A DNA stretch of 64,000 bases, taken from assembly GCA_900312665.1 (NCBI GenBank), contig ONZQ02000003.1:268648-332647 (forward strand), read 5' to 3'. The translations under genes were made by a program, and so were the position numbers. The stretch is from Cephalotrichum gorgonifer (lineage: Eukaryota > Ascomycota > Sordariomycetes > Microascales > Microascaceae). Numbering within the stretch: the stretch's first letter is position 1; each line of letters starts with the position of its first letter. Of the stretch, positions 1 through 10,900 are shown one piece after another. The notes under the pieces are model-generated. The model was not told the origin of the DNA. It saw only the letters and a program-made list of their open reading frames with translations, and searched no databases.

Positions 1-69
1 ATTTTCCATTGATGATTTTTTTTTCCACGGATCACCCCCCTGATACTCGTACCTGCAACGGCATATGAT

Positions 70-1099
70 GTGACTCGGTGAATAATATGTGACTCGGTGA
101 TCTGAGGATAATATCAGCGTTAACTATTGGACTACGGTGTACCAAAGACCAGCTTTTGTTGATTGCTACCATGGAGCCCACGCATGCTTACATGTAGTCC
201 TCTACTCGTATGAATGCTAACACTTGAAGGTAATTAATAGTCAGTGCATGGCATACAAGTACACGGGTTAGAGAGAGAGGGTCCTCTCTCCATTTCTACC
301 CGTGAATATCCTGAGACTACTCGCACGCACACTACTACATGTGGACCCTGTGTGTCGGTGTTAGTGGTGATGGTGGCCACTACTCGCGACATGTGGCCAA
401 GCCAGTAAACCAGTGTTAGCCAAGCTAGCGCCCAATAGCGGCCGTGCCCCCACCTCGAAAAACCGGAGCTTGTTTCCCCCTGCCTGCCCCCATGACTCAA
501 ACTTTCTCTCTCTCGTCTTCAGCCTTAAGCTGGTAAACATGCAAAAATGCAATACGCCCTTCGCGATTGCAACATCTGTCAATGGCGTTTCCCCAAACGA
601 CCACACTCTTCCACTCGACCCCACTTCGGGTCCCCGCTTGCCGAGCTTGCATCGGTTTTTGCAGGGGTGTGAGCAGCAAAGCACCCTTTTTCCAGGTGGA
701 TTTCTAACTTTTTTTTTTTCCTTCTTACCCACCCCTGGCCTGTGAACAGGCGCCACGCCCGCGCCCTTGCGATTGACTCGGTGATCGATTTCTCGGCGCA
801 GCATGGGCCGCTTCAGCACTGTAGTACTCCCGCCTTTTCGGGTGCTCGTAAGCGATGTACACTACTACACTACAGTAATAATACACCTTCACAGTCAGGA
901 TGCCGATGCGGAGAATATACGTACCTCCCTGGTCAAAAGTTGACGAGTACCGTTTTCGAATGGATTCGCCCTTCGAGTCACAATACCAACTAATTATTAA
1001 TGCACCGAAAGGCAAATGGTATGTATCCCTGTTTTGGGCTATGCCATGCCATGCCGTGCATCCACCCACCCATCCACACCTTTGACCCTGACTCGGTGA
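70..1099 (+). repeat. Four direct copies of TGACTCGGTGA
   Basis: The identical 11-mer occurs at 71-81, 90-100, 774-784 and 1089-1099, all in the same orientation, and a near match occurs around 1261. Its core TGACTC is a bZIP (Gcn4/CPC1-like) half site, but the 3' extension CGGTGA is constant too. All copies lie 5' of the arrestin-like gene. A regulatory role is inference. Confidence 0.6.
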
Positions 1100-1170
1100 T
1101 GGTGGGTAGCCACACGGGTTTGTATCCTCGTACCCGTTCCCATGGGAGAGAGCTTGTTCCTCCTTAGTTG

Positions 1171-1178
1171 TATATAAG
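1171..1178 (+). promoter_or_regulatory. Candidate TATA box of the arrestin-like gene
   Basis: TATATAAG lies about 290 bases before the ATG, followed by a pyrimidine/CA-rich leader, a usual arrangement for a fungal promoter with a long 5' leader. No transcription start evidence is available. Confidence 0.4.
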
Positions 1179-1466
1179 TCGGTGGGCCTCCTCCCCCGGA
1201 TCCACGATGTTAGTCTTGGAAGTCACACACAACTCGTCTTACACACACACAGAGTCTTCTGCGACTCGGCATCTCCAATCGCATTTACACTTACACGCGC
1301 CCGTCTTAACTAGTGAATTCACCCCTCAACATCTTGACAGACATTGCTCACGACCACTTACACGCACATTCATAAGTGCGAGAGAGTGAGCGAATAGCAC
1401 GCTCCTACCAAAGCCCCTCACCTTCCACACACACACATCCTACACCCAAACACACACACATTCGCC

Positions 1467-2864
1467 ATGTCGTCCGCATTCGAGACGGCGTCCGCGATAA
1501 CATCCGCCTTGTCCCGCGGCGGAAAGTTGACCCTCCCCAAGTCCAGCATCTCCGTCCGCCTCTTCGACCACTACCACCAGAAGGTCTACGGCGCCGGCTC
1601 CGCCATCCGCGGCGAGGTCGTCATCTCCCCGCTCCGCGACACCCGCTTCGAGAACATCGAGATCACCTTCATCGGCGTCACCCGCACCACCCTAGTAGCC
1701 ACCCAGGTCCCCCAGCGCTCCTCGCACACCTTCCTCAAGCTCAACATGCCCATCCTGGAGTCCAAGTACCCGCACCCCCGCGTCCTGGAGAAGGGCGTGC
1801 CCTTCACCCTCCCCTTCCACTTCGTCGTCCCCGCACAGCTCACCCTCAGCGCCTGCCGCCACAACGCCGAGGACCCGCGCGTGCGCGACTACCACACCCG
1901 CCTGCCGCCCACCATGGGGCCCGGTAGCGCCTTCTGGGACAAGTACGACCTCGCCCCCGAGACCGCCATCGTGGAGTACTTCGTGCGCGCGCGCGTGCTC
2001 GGCGAGCCGGACGAGAGCTCCGGGAACCGCCCCGCGCGCCTCTTCGAGGCCACCAAGGCCGTCCGCGTGCTCCCCAACTCGCCCGAGGACGCGCCCCTGG
2101 ACATCACGGCCGAGGACGTGAAGTACACCGTCTCCAAGACCAAGAGCGTCCGGAAGGGCGTCTTCAAGGGCAAGGCGGGCCGCTTCTCCGCCGCGGCCGA
2201 GCAGCCGCCCGCCATCATGCTCGGCGCCGACGGCCGCCACGCCGGCGACTCCGCCATCACCGTCAGGCTCGGCTTCGAGCCCAAGGAGTTCGGCGAGGCC
2301 CCGCCCAGGGTCAAGTCCGTGTCGGCGAAGCTCATCGCCAGGACCTACTACGGCGTCACCCCCGCCCGCACCCTCCCGGACATGGGCAGGCTCCCCGACT
2401 TCCCCGTTGAGCCCCCGCGCCTCTCGTACAAGGTCGCCGTCCCTCTCTTCACCACCGACGTCGACCACGTGACGTGGCACGAGGCCGCCGCCGCCCGCCG
2501 CGACTCCGGATACTCCACCGAGCACGGGAGCAGCATCGACGAGGACCGCGCCAAGCCGGCCGCGGAGCCGACACACACCGCCGCGCTGTACATCCCCTTC
2601 GACATCCCCGCCGAGCACAAGACCTTCCTGCCCACGTTCCACTCCTGCCTCGTGTCGAGGGTGTACTCCATGCAGCTCACCCTGACCGTGGGGCCCGCCA
2701 ACACCACCGTGTCGCTCGAGGTGCCGGTCCAGGTGGCCGTCGAGCCGACCGACGACGCCCTGGCGCTGGGCATGGAGGCCGCGGAGGCCGCGGAACTCGA
2801 GGAGTACCTGACCCCGAGGCTGCTGCAGCTGCGGGTTGGCGAAAACCTCCCCGGGTATGCCTGA
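1467..2864 (+). CDS. Arrestin-like (alpha-arrestin family) protein
   Basis: A single uninterrupted exon encodes 465 residues. Residues about 25-160 have the look of an arrestin N-terminal beta sandwich (ISVRLFDHYHQKVYGAGSAI, then alternating strands with ITFIGVTRT), and the C-terminal half (about 260-445) resembles an arrestin C domain ending in a run of hydrophobic strands. Fungal alpha-arrestins act as cargo adaptors for Rsp5-type ubiquitin ligases in endocytosis of plasma-membrane transporters, but I see no PPxY motif, which those adaptors usually carry, so this may be a non-adaptor member. The start is supported by the conserved region beginning soon after it. The gene has very high third-position GC, which makes long antisense open frames. 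Family assignment is fairly sure; cellular role is not. Confidence 0.8.
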   Translation: MSSAFETASAITSALSRGGKLTLPKSSISVRLFDHYHQKVYGAGSAIRGEVVISPLRDTRFENIEITFIGVTRTTLVATQVPQRSSHTFLKLNMPILESKYPHPRVLEKGVPFTLPFHFVVPAQLTLSACRHNAEDPRVRDYHTRLPPTMGPGSAFWDKYDLAPETAIVEYFVRARVLGEPDESSGNRPARLFEATKAVRVLPNSPEDAPLDITAEDVKYTVSKTKSVRKGVFKGKAGRFSAAAEQPPAIMLGADGRHAGDSAITVRLGFEPKEFGEAPPRVKSVSAKLIARTYYGVTPARTLPDMGRLPDFPVEPPRLSYKVAVPLFTTDVDHVTWHEAAAARRDSGYSTEHGSSIDEDRAKPAAEPTHTAALYIPFDIPAEHKTFLPTFHSCLVSRVYSMQLTLTVGPANTTVSLEVPVQVAVEPTDDALALGMEAAEAAELEEYLTPRLLQLRVGENLPGYA

Positions 2865-3474
2865 GAGGGGCTGTGATGAGCTTCTGATTTCCTTTTCTTT
2901 CTGTCTTGTTTTCTCCCCTCATTCTGTCTGGGATAACGGCTTGCATATAGACTTTCTTTTGATTCCCCCTTTTCGTTCTTGTGTTTTTCTTTTTTTTCTT
3001 TTTCCTCAATCCTTTTCATTGCTTCCTGTGTCATCCATTGCCGGCGTGTTTTCAATTTTCTTTTCTAATATATCAAAAGGGACGGGAGAGAGCGGATCGA
3101 TGCTTTAGATAGACAAGTTGGTAATGATCTTTACGATCTGGATATTCCTATGTTACACACGAATAATACATGAAATACCTTTCAACACTAAGTTAGTCTT
3201 CCAAGAACTACACTTGATTATGTTTTCGAAAAGGCCCAGGAAATAAAACAGGAGAAACAAGACGTGGAAGAAGAGTGCATCTGTCTCTACAAAAAGTTTT
3301 TTGATAAGTGGGTTTTGTTAAAGAAATATTGGCATGTCATCCAAGACGAGGCTTAAGCTAGTGCTTTGTAGATATTTACAGTGAAAAGAAACAACCCAAT
3401 TGTGGTAGTAGATTTTATTTGGGAGAGCGAGCGAGAGAGACACAATGAGGTTAGGAGGAATAACAAAAAATGGC

Positions 3475-3480
3475 AAAAAA
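3475..3480 (-). terminator. RNA polymerase III terminator of tRNA-Ile
   Basis: Read on the minus strand, a run of six T begins four bases after the tRNA 3' end, with another T run just beyond. Runs of four or more T are the standard stop signal for polymerase III. Confidence 0.7.
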
Positions 3481-3484
3481 TTGA

Positions 3485-3579
3485 TGGTCAGTATGAGGGT
3501 CGAACTCATGACCTTGGCATTCACCGCTAAGCCGGATAGCTTATTAGTACCACGCTCTAACCAACTGAGCTAACCAACC
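3485..3579 (-). tRNA. tRNA-Ile (anticodon AAU) with a 21-nt intron
   Basis: On the minus strand the 95 nt fold as a cloverleaf: acceptor stem GGTTGGT with ACTGACC (two G-T pairs), D arm GCTC/GAGC, anticodon stem TGGTA/TGCCA, variable loop AGGTC, and T arm ATGAG-TTCGACC-CTCAT, discriminator A. The anticodon loop CTAATAA gives AAU, decoding isoleucine. A 21-nt intron occupies about 3520-3541, directly 3' of the anticodon at the canonical 37/38 position (one-base ambiguity because of flanking A). Internal A and B boxes are intact and a T6 terminator follows. Confidence 0.93.
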
Positions 3580-4742
3580 GAAGCTGCTTGTTGTACTGGA
3601 AGCCCCTGCAATGGAATAAGTACGTTCTGATAGTTAGGGAGAGGACACGCTTTGGCTGATGAGTGGGGGTCCTACCGACTCCTGATTGGGCCGACTTTTC
3701 TCAGGGGGTGGGAGGCGAACCCCTGTCTTGATACAGAGTGCTTTCCCACTAACATTGCTTGTTCCCGTGCTGGGCGAGGTACGGAGTAGTGGGGTTTAAG
3801 ACTTGTAGCTATTATTACATGTGCCTGTGGGAGAGGTAATGTAATGTCGACTGCCGCGTAAAAGGGGAAGGTCTTCGTGTAGTTCCTGTCAATCACCACC
3901 ATCTTCCTCTACCTCTTTGGGGAGAGCTATTATTATTATTACTGCAAGCCAGGTTTATTGACAGGGTTTTCTTATCTTCCCCCCCTGGACCTAACTGACT
4001 TCGGATCATATCCATCCCCCTTCTCCTTGGATAGCAACTTTTCTAATTTCGTAGTTGTAGTTCCTTTCTTCACCAAAGTTTTCCCTCTCGCATACTCGTA
4101 CAAGCAGGGACAGGCAGCCCGACGTCATACGAGCATTCGGAAAAAGTATAGTGCAGTATTACAGTACTCGTAAGCCCGCGCCAGAGTCCGTGTCTTACAA
4201 GTTCTCCGTCGCTGCCGTCATCGTCATCGTGGATTGTTAGCGCCTCTCGCTCGTCCCTGGTTCTTGGCACTGTCTTGGCTCCACATGCCAAAGCGTCGTC
4301 TTCAACCTCCCCTTAGTCCCCCCACAAACACTTTTAAGCGACTCTCCCGAAGTCCGACGACCACGACCAGCTGGAAATAGACAGGCAAGAGAGACATTCA
4401 TTAGCCGGAGCATCCCAGCGTCTCAGGATCTCCCTTACAAACCCGATACATCATCACCACTCTCGTCCACATTTCCTTTTCCATCGCCTTATCGCATTCT
4501 CGATCCCCGGAACTCGTCCCCGGATCCACTTCATCCCGCCACATCATCATCCGCCCCCTTGCAGCAGCAGCAGGAGCAGCATCCAGAGCTCCCGTGACAG
4601 TCTTCCCGTTTCGACTTTCTTTTCGGCCAAGCCGGGAAATCGAAACCTCGGACCTCGAACTTCCGGCCTTACACGATAGGACGATTCGGCGCGCCTTGAT
4701 GTCCCCTCGGCCATAAACGTTTTCTCTCCCACCCGCGACACG

Positions 4743-7038
4743 ATGCGCAATTTCATCGCGACAGGCTTGGGCGCGCTGGCCTCACTAGCTGCCATTGCGC
4801 CTGCAGACGCCTTCTACATCCCAGGTAAGGAACAGAAGCCGCCGTTCTTGCCCCCCCCACCCCAGGGTACAAAAGATTGCAAGTGGCTTCCGATTACTGA
4901 CATACCGCTCTCTCCTCTCCCTAGGCTGGTCGATAAGAAGCTACAAAGACGGCGAGCAGATCCCCCTCCTCTTCAACAAGGTCTACTCCGACAACACCCA
5001 GCTCCAATATGCCTACTACGACCTCCCCTTCGTCTGTGCCCCGACCGGCCGCGAGCACTCGACCCTCTTCTCGGGCCAGAACGTGCCCCTCAACCTCGGC
5101 GAGGTCCTCCGCGGCGACCGCATCCGCACCTCCGACGTCGACCTCGTCATGGGCCCCGATAAGGAGTGCGCCGTCCTCTGCAACCTCGAGCTCGACCGCG
5201 CCGGCCTCCGCCGCGCGAGGGAGCTCGTCCAGGACGGCTACGTCGTCGAGTGGATCGTCGACAACCTCCCGGGAGCCACGAGGTTCGTGACCGTCGACAA
5301 GAGCCGCAAGTACTATGCCGCCGGCTTCAAGCTCGGGTCCGCCGATCACCCACCCATGGACGGCGACGAGCCCACCCTCTACCTCAACAACCATCATACC
5401 ATCGTCGTGCGGTGGCGCCGGGCCCCCGGCCGCGCCGGCGACGAGGGCGGCAAGGTCATCGTCGGCTTCGAGGTCTACCCGAAGAGCATAGCGCAGGACG
5501 AGCCGCGCAACGACGACGGCTGCCCCCTCGACCTGCAGAGCATATCCCGCAACCTCGAGCTGCGCATGCCGCCCAAGGACAACACCGGCGAGAAGGAGGC
5601 TGGGGCCAAGGACGCCGAGGAGGATGATGGCACTACCATGACGATCCCCTACACGTACTCCGTATTCTTCCGCGAAGACAAGTCCGTCGAGTGGGCCCAG
5701 AGGTGGGACCTCTACTTCGTCAACCAGGAGGACGGGAATCGCATCCACTGGCTCGCCATCATCAACTCCCTTATCATCTGCGGCGTGCTCAGCGCCGTCG
5801 TGACCGTCATCCTCGCCAAGACCATCCGCGCGGACATCAAGGGCCACCGCGACGCCGCAGCCGAGGAGGCCAGGAAGGGCAAGCGCAAGGCGGAGAAGAA
5901 GCCCGCTGAGGGCCTTCTGGGCGCCGACGCCGAGCCCGACCTCTCCGACGAGGACGACGACGACACCCTCGAGGACCTCAGCGGGTGGAAGCTCCTCCAC
6001 GGCGACGTCTTCCGCACCCCGCCCTACGGCTACCTCCTCGCCCCGCTCGTCGGCTCGGGCGCCCAGCTCCTCCTCATGGCCCTGGCCCTCGTCCTCCTCA
6101 GCGCCCTGGGCGTGCTGAACCCCAGCTTCCGCGGCGGCTTCGTCAGCGTCGGCGTCGGGCTGTTCGTGTTCAACGGCCTCGCGAGCGGCTACTTCTCCGC
6201 CCAGGTCTTCAAGACCCTCGAGGGCCAGAACTGGCGCGGCAACGCCCTCCTCACCGCCCTACTGTTCCCGGGCCTGCTCTTCTCCCTCGTCTTCATGCTC
6301 AACCTGTTCGTGTGGGCCCAGGCGTCGAGCACCGCCATCCCCTTCGGCACCCTGGTGGCCATGGTCCTCCTGTGGCTCTGCATCCAGGTCCCGCTCGTCT
6401 ACGTCGGCTCGTGGTACGGCTACACGCGCTCTGCGGGCTGGGAACACCCCGTCAAGACCCTGCCCGCCTCGGCGCCCGCCCGCGCCGTCCCGCCCCGCCC
6501 CTGGTACGCCCGCACCCTGCAGACGGCCCTGCTGGCGGGCCTCATCCCCTTCGCCGTCATCTTCATCGAGCTCCTCTTCGTCTTCCGCTCCGTGTGGCAG
6601 GACAAGTCGGGTTACTACTACGTCTTCGGCTTCATGGCCGTCGTCTCCGCCATCCTGCTCGTCACCGTGGCCGAGGTGACCGTCGTCGCCGTCTTCGCGC
6701 AGCTCTGCGCCGAGGATCCCAGGTGGATGTGGCGCTCCTTCCTCGTCGGAGGGTCAAGCGCCGTGTGGGTCTTCGCCTACTGCGCCTGGTACTACCTCGT
6801 CAAGCTGAACATCTCGGGGTGGGTGAGCGGCCTCATGTTCTTCGGCTACAGCTTCATGGGCTGCTGCGTGTACGGCCTGCTGACGGGGACCGTGGGGTTC
6901 CTGAGCGCTTATGCCTTCGTGAGGCGCATATATGGGTGAGTCCTCCTCTCTCTCTCTTCCTACTCTGTCGGGACGATATATCCCTCCTGTTTGGAATTTG
7001 TTACTAACGGGTTTAATAGTGCTATCAAGGTGGATTGA
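4743..7038 (+). CDS. EMP70: EMP70 / TM9SF family endosomal-Golgi nonaspanin
   Basis: Exons 4743-4824, 4925-6935 and 7020-7038 join to 703 residues. The protein has a signal peptide (residues about 1-24, ending ADA), a long luminal domain with the family hallmark YYDLPFVC and later WDLYF, an acidic cytosolic loop (residues about 340-380), then multiple membrane segments, nine in the family. The last intron is essential for the C-terminus: it restores the family ending RRIYG-AIKVD, where the terminal KxD is the known Golgi-retention signal of nonaspanins. Introns have clear GTAAGG/GTGAGT donors and a TACTAAC branch site in the second. TM9SF proteins act in endosome-Golgi trafficking, membrane-protein sorting and metal homeostasis. 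Assignment to the family is firm; which of the yeast paralogues (EMP70, TMN2, TMN3) is nearest is not settled. Confidence 0.93.
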
Positions 7039-7900
7039 GGAAACCCCAGAGTCGGAATACTGGGTTATACATACGCAATTGCGACCTGAAATCGCTTTAC
7101 GGGGGAGAACATAGAAGGCTCAACAGGCTAAGAGCGATAAAAAAACCTGGCGTCAGAAGTAGCCCGAGGCGAGCGGGTTATTCTTGACGAGTATAACATA
7201 TATAAGATAACTGTATAGTAGTACCAGCGGGGAAGAGTGAAGCCCAAGGAGAATCGGGGTGTTTTTAGGTCCCTCCCACGGGCTCCTCTAACAGCGAAAC
7301 CTCACAGACGCGGCCTGGGGAGCGTCACCGTGCCTTAACGACGAGAGAGGTCCTGGGTTCGGTGTAGTGGGGTATTCTTGGATTTCGTTTTCTTCTTGTT
7401 CTTCCATATTTTCCCTTGGGGTATGTGTACATATAGAAATTCGAAACGCTCTTGTACATACTTGTTGTATGTGTCTATTTTCTTGGCTTCTCCGCGGGTA
7501 ATCTCCTTGTCGACTTTTGCTTCCTTCTTACAGGGCTAATACTTGCGGTGGGAGGAGTGCTCGGCAGTTAACTTGACCCGTGGACTATTGGAGTTCGGAA
7601 AAGGGGACGTTCGTCCCCGCGTTCTTCGTTTTTGCTTTTTTTTTTTTCGTCCTTCATGTTTTAGTTGCGGAGGTGGGCGTCGTCCTGGCGAACGGAAAGG
7701 TGGGTCCGGATTGGACCGGACCGGCCGGGGGCATGGCGCGCGGAGCGGAAATACGACGCCGACATCTCGGATGACGTGGTTTACAGATCCCCCGAGGCCG
7801 GATCACATTCACTAGCAGAATAAATCGAGCATGCACAGTAACAAACCGCCAATATAGCTTTCTATTCTCTACGCGTATCAGAATACCACCCGCACCACAT
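7039..7900. other. Convergent intergenic region EMP70/NTE1
   Basis: This stretch between two gene 3' ends carries no gene that I can support. It is likely two 3' untranslated regions. One TACTCGT motif is present on the minus strand at 7187-7193, and a T9 run lies near 7640. Confidence 0.5.
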
Positions 7901-10900
7901 CTAAATGCTAGCCCTCCTCGGCGCCATCGTCCTCCTGAGAGCCTTCTTCGCGTCCGTCTCCTCCACAACAGGCAGTGCCCCCTCCTCCTTCAGCTTCGCC
8001 AGGTACTCCGTCCCATACCTGTACCCCGTCATGTAGATCTCGTCGAACTTGCCAAAGTCCAGCGTCCCGTACGGGTCGATCGGCGGCCGCATGTAGAAGC
8101 ACCCGGGCATGGCCTTCGCCTTCTCCAGTGCGTCAATGCTGGACACGTACGCTAGCTTCGCCTGTATCTCGGCCAGGGTGGGCGGGTTCGGGTGCGACGA
8201 GAACGGGTTCCACCTGTTCAAGACCGCCCACATGCCCGAGAGGGAGTCCCCGAAGCGCTGCGGCGTGTCGTCGTCGACCGAGCCCACGTCGACGGCGAAT
8301 ATTGTCTCCGCCCCGAGGGACTTCATGTACGAAACCGTCAGATTGTCGACGTAGCCTCCATCGAGTAGCATGTTCCCCTCATCGCAGAGCGGCGGGAGGA
8401 GGCCCGCGAGCGACATGGAGGCGCGGATATACCGCCAGGCGTACCCGCTCCTGTGGAACTCGGCACGGCTCTTGCTGATGTTGGTCGTGTTGCAGTAGAA
8501 TTCGAGCCAGAAGTCCTCCATGTGCGTATTGCCCAGCGCCTTGAAGATGCCGCGGTTGAAGGTGTGTCCTGTCGTGTACGATACCGATGGGTACGTCAGG
8601 TCAAGAGCGAACCTCCACATACTCGCCATGCGCCCGGCAAATTTCTTGGCCAGCCCGAAGATGGGGACCACGTCGGCGTGGCGCCCGTAGAGCGCTCCGA
8701 CGAATGCGCCGATCGACGTTCCGCCGATTATGTCAACAGGAATTCCTGCTTCCTCCATCGCCATAATGACACCAATATGGGCCATCCCCCTAGCCCCCCC
8801 CCCTCCGAGGACGAGCCCAACTGACTTCCCACAAAGCCTCCGCGCGAGGCGGTGGAAGTCTCCCTTGAAGGACGCCTCGGGTGAGTATAACGGAGTTTGG
8901 CGAGCCTTCCGCGACGTGTACTTCTGGACTTCAGCCTGTAGCGTCAAAACTCGCTCCTTGATGGCGATACCCAGGCGTCTTGCCGGCGCATGGTCCTGTA
9001 CCGCTCGTAGTCTAAAGGCCATCTGCACATGATAATGCCCGCCATTGATCCAGACGCGATTCCTTAGCCAGGCCCTGGTGAGGCCCTGCGCGGAGAACCT
9101 TTCGGGGTGTAGGAGGACAAGAGTCTTTCGCGCCGTGGATTTCATGCCAAGCATGAAACGCTCATACTCGCCAATTTCAGGTGATCCCTCGGCGAGGCCT
9201 ACTAAAAGGATGCTATCCGCCTGGGATATACACGTCTGCGTCCACGGGGAATTGACATTCGTGTCTGGCACCTGTCAGCGGACATTTCTGGATTACTGGA
9301 CAAGGGGAAAAAAAAGGGGGGGGGGGTTAGCTTACCCGCAACGTATAGAACGAGATTGTACTTCTCTTCCAGATCGGCCAGGTACTGCGATAGTTTCAGG
9401 CCGCCCATTTTGTTGAATGCATGCCGACCGAGATGGTTCAGGATAGCCGCCTGGTTCAGAGATGTCGCCCCGTTTGGAGGTCCAACTTGGGCCAGCGCGT
9501 TCATTAGCTTGTTCCCGAACTCGACTACCGGCACGCCCGATGTCACTGGTAGAATGGCCACGGTTCGGAGGTTGACATTAGAAGACCCCTTGGAAGCCGC
9601 AAATGCCGTGAATCCGCCGTCCTTGAGCATAAACTTGGACGGGTCATCAAAGAGCGATCTCATGCGGGATGCGATAATCTTTGAAATCTTGATCGTGATG
9701 TTGGGATGCTCCTGGGCAAGGCTGTTGAACAAAGTCCGTGGGAACTTGACGAGTTCGGTATCGCGAATGGCATGGAGTGTTCCGGGTCGCGTCGACTCTG
9801 TCAGCACTTCTAGCTCGCCAATACTCTCACCCTGGCCAAACTCGTCTCGGACCTTGATGCCGCCATCTTTCTTGTCTTCAACAAGGCGTAGGCGACCATT
9901 AAGAACAATATAGATAGCCTCACTCTCGTCATCCTTGCGGAAGAGGACCTGGCTGGCATTGACTTGTACCCACTCGAGGGCAAAGTCGATGTGGAGAATC
10001 AGTCGAGGGAGGATATCGGTGAGCCGTTTTGCCATCGTGAGCAGAGCCACGGGGTATTTATCGACGATACGTTCGAGTGGAGCGCGTGGGAGGAAGCCCA
10101 CATACACGTCCGTTTTGGCAACCACATCGATGAACGAGCGATACGAAGACACGCTCCCGATGTAACCTGCTAGACCACCCGGCTTGATGAGGGCCACACT
10201 CCGGCGGCTGCGTCTCCCTTTCTTCGTATTACCGTCGGTAGTACGGTCTCTCCTGGTTGTACCGCTCCCTCTGCCTGGGTTCGTATGGAAGCTTCTCCGC
10301 TCACTGTCGGAAGATTCGATTGACGATCCGTCGTCCGTCGCACACAAGTCTAGGAACCCGTCGATTACATAGTAGAGTCCCGGATTCCGTTCGCCTTGCT
10401 CTATGAGAATTGAACCCTTGGGGAAGAATACAATCTCAACCTCCGGCGTCATGTCCAAGGCAAGCGCATGGGCCGATGGCTGAGCCCCTAGGGCAACGCT
10501 CGTCGACGCCATGGATTCGGTATCGCCATCAATAGATTCGTCCATAGGACCCAAGAGACTGAATGGGTCATTGCCCGCATCCACACTGCTGCTAAAGGTC
10601 CCATGCCTACCCCGTTGCTCAAATGACGACACGCGAGGAGACTGCTGGGCGGAATCTGTCTCCCTCATGCTACTCCCGGCGTTTCCAAAGCCTAGCGACT
10701 TGAACATGCACTCGAGAACAGAAACTCGGAAGAGGTTATCCTCATCTACAGAGTCTCTGCCGGATGTAAACGGCGACCGGGTAGATGTGCTGGAATCCAA
10801 GGGGTCGAAAGCACGCTGCGCGAGGGGACTAGTCGCTTCCCGACGCAAAACACCGGTCAATGGAGGAGGTACGAAGCCTGTGGCAATCGATATATTGCGT

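Larger units (their letters stand above)
1..1466. other. Upstream noncoding region of the arrestin-like gene
   Basis: I see no credible gene here; the small open frames have no family resemblance. The stretch holds four direct copies of an 11-bp motif TGACTCGGTGA (70-80 region, 90-100, 774-784, 1089-1099), three copies of TACTCGT or its complement (44-50, 203-209, 943-949), a TATATAAG element at 1171-1178 and a CA-rich stretch just before the arrestin start that is probably the 5' untranslated leader. Confidence 0.6.
2865..4742. other. Intergenic region between arrestin-like gene and EMP70
   Basis: The first few hundred bases are T-rich and probably 3' untranslated sequence. The tRNA-Ile gene lies at 3485-3579. 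Two TACTCGT copies stand at 4093-4099 and 4165-4171, and the last 500 bases are probably the EMP70 promoter and leader. I see no protein gene. Confidence 0.5.

Noticed and set aside
1692..2642. Long antisense frame opposite the arrestin-like gene
   Set aside because: Third-position GC of the sense gene removes stops on the other strand; no domain is seen.
3700..3760. tRNA-like pattern on the minus strand (GGGGTTCGCC with a hairpin before it)
   Set aside because: The T stem has only about three pairs and the anticodon loop is six bases; no acceptor stem can be formed.
4921..6000. 359-codon antisense frame opposite EMP70
   Set aside because: Shadow of a conserved gene; Val/Leu/Gly/Asp-rich with no start context or domain.
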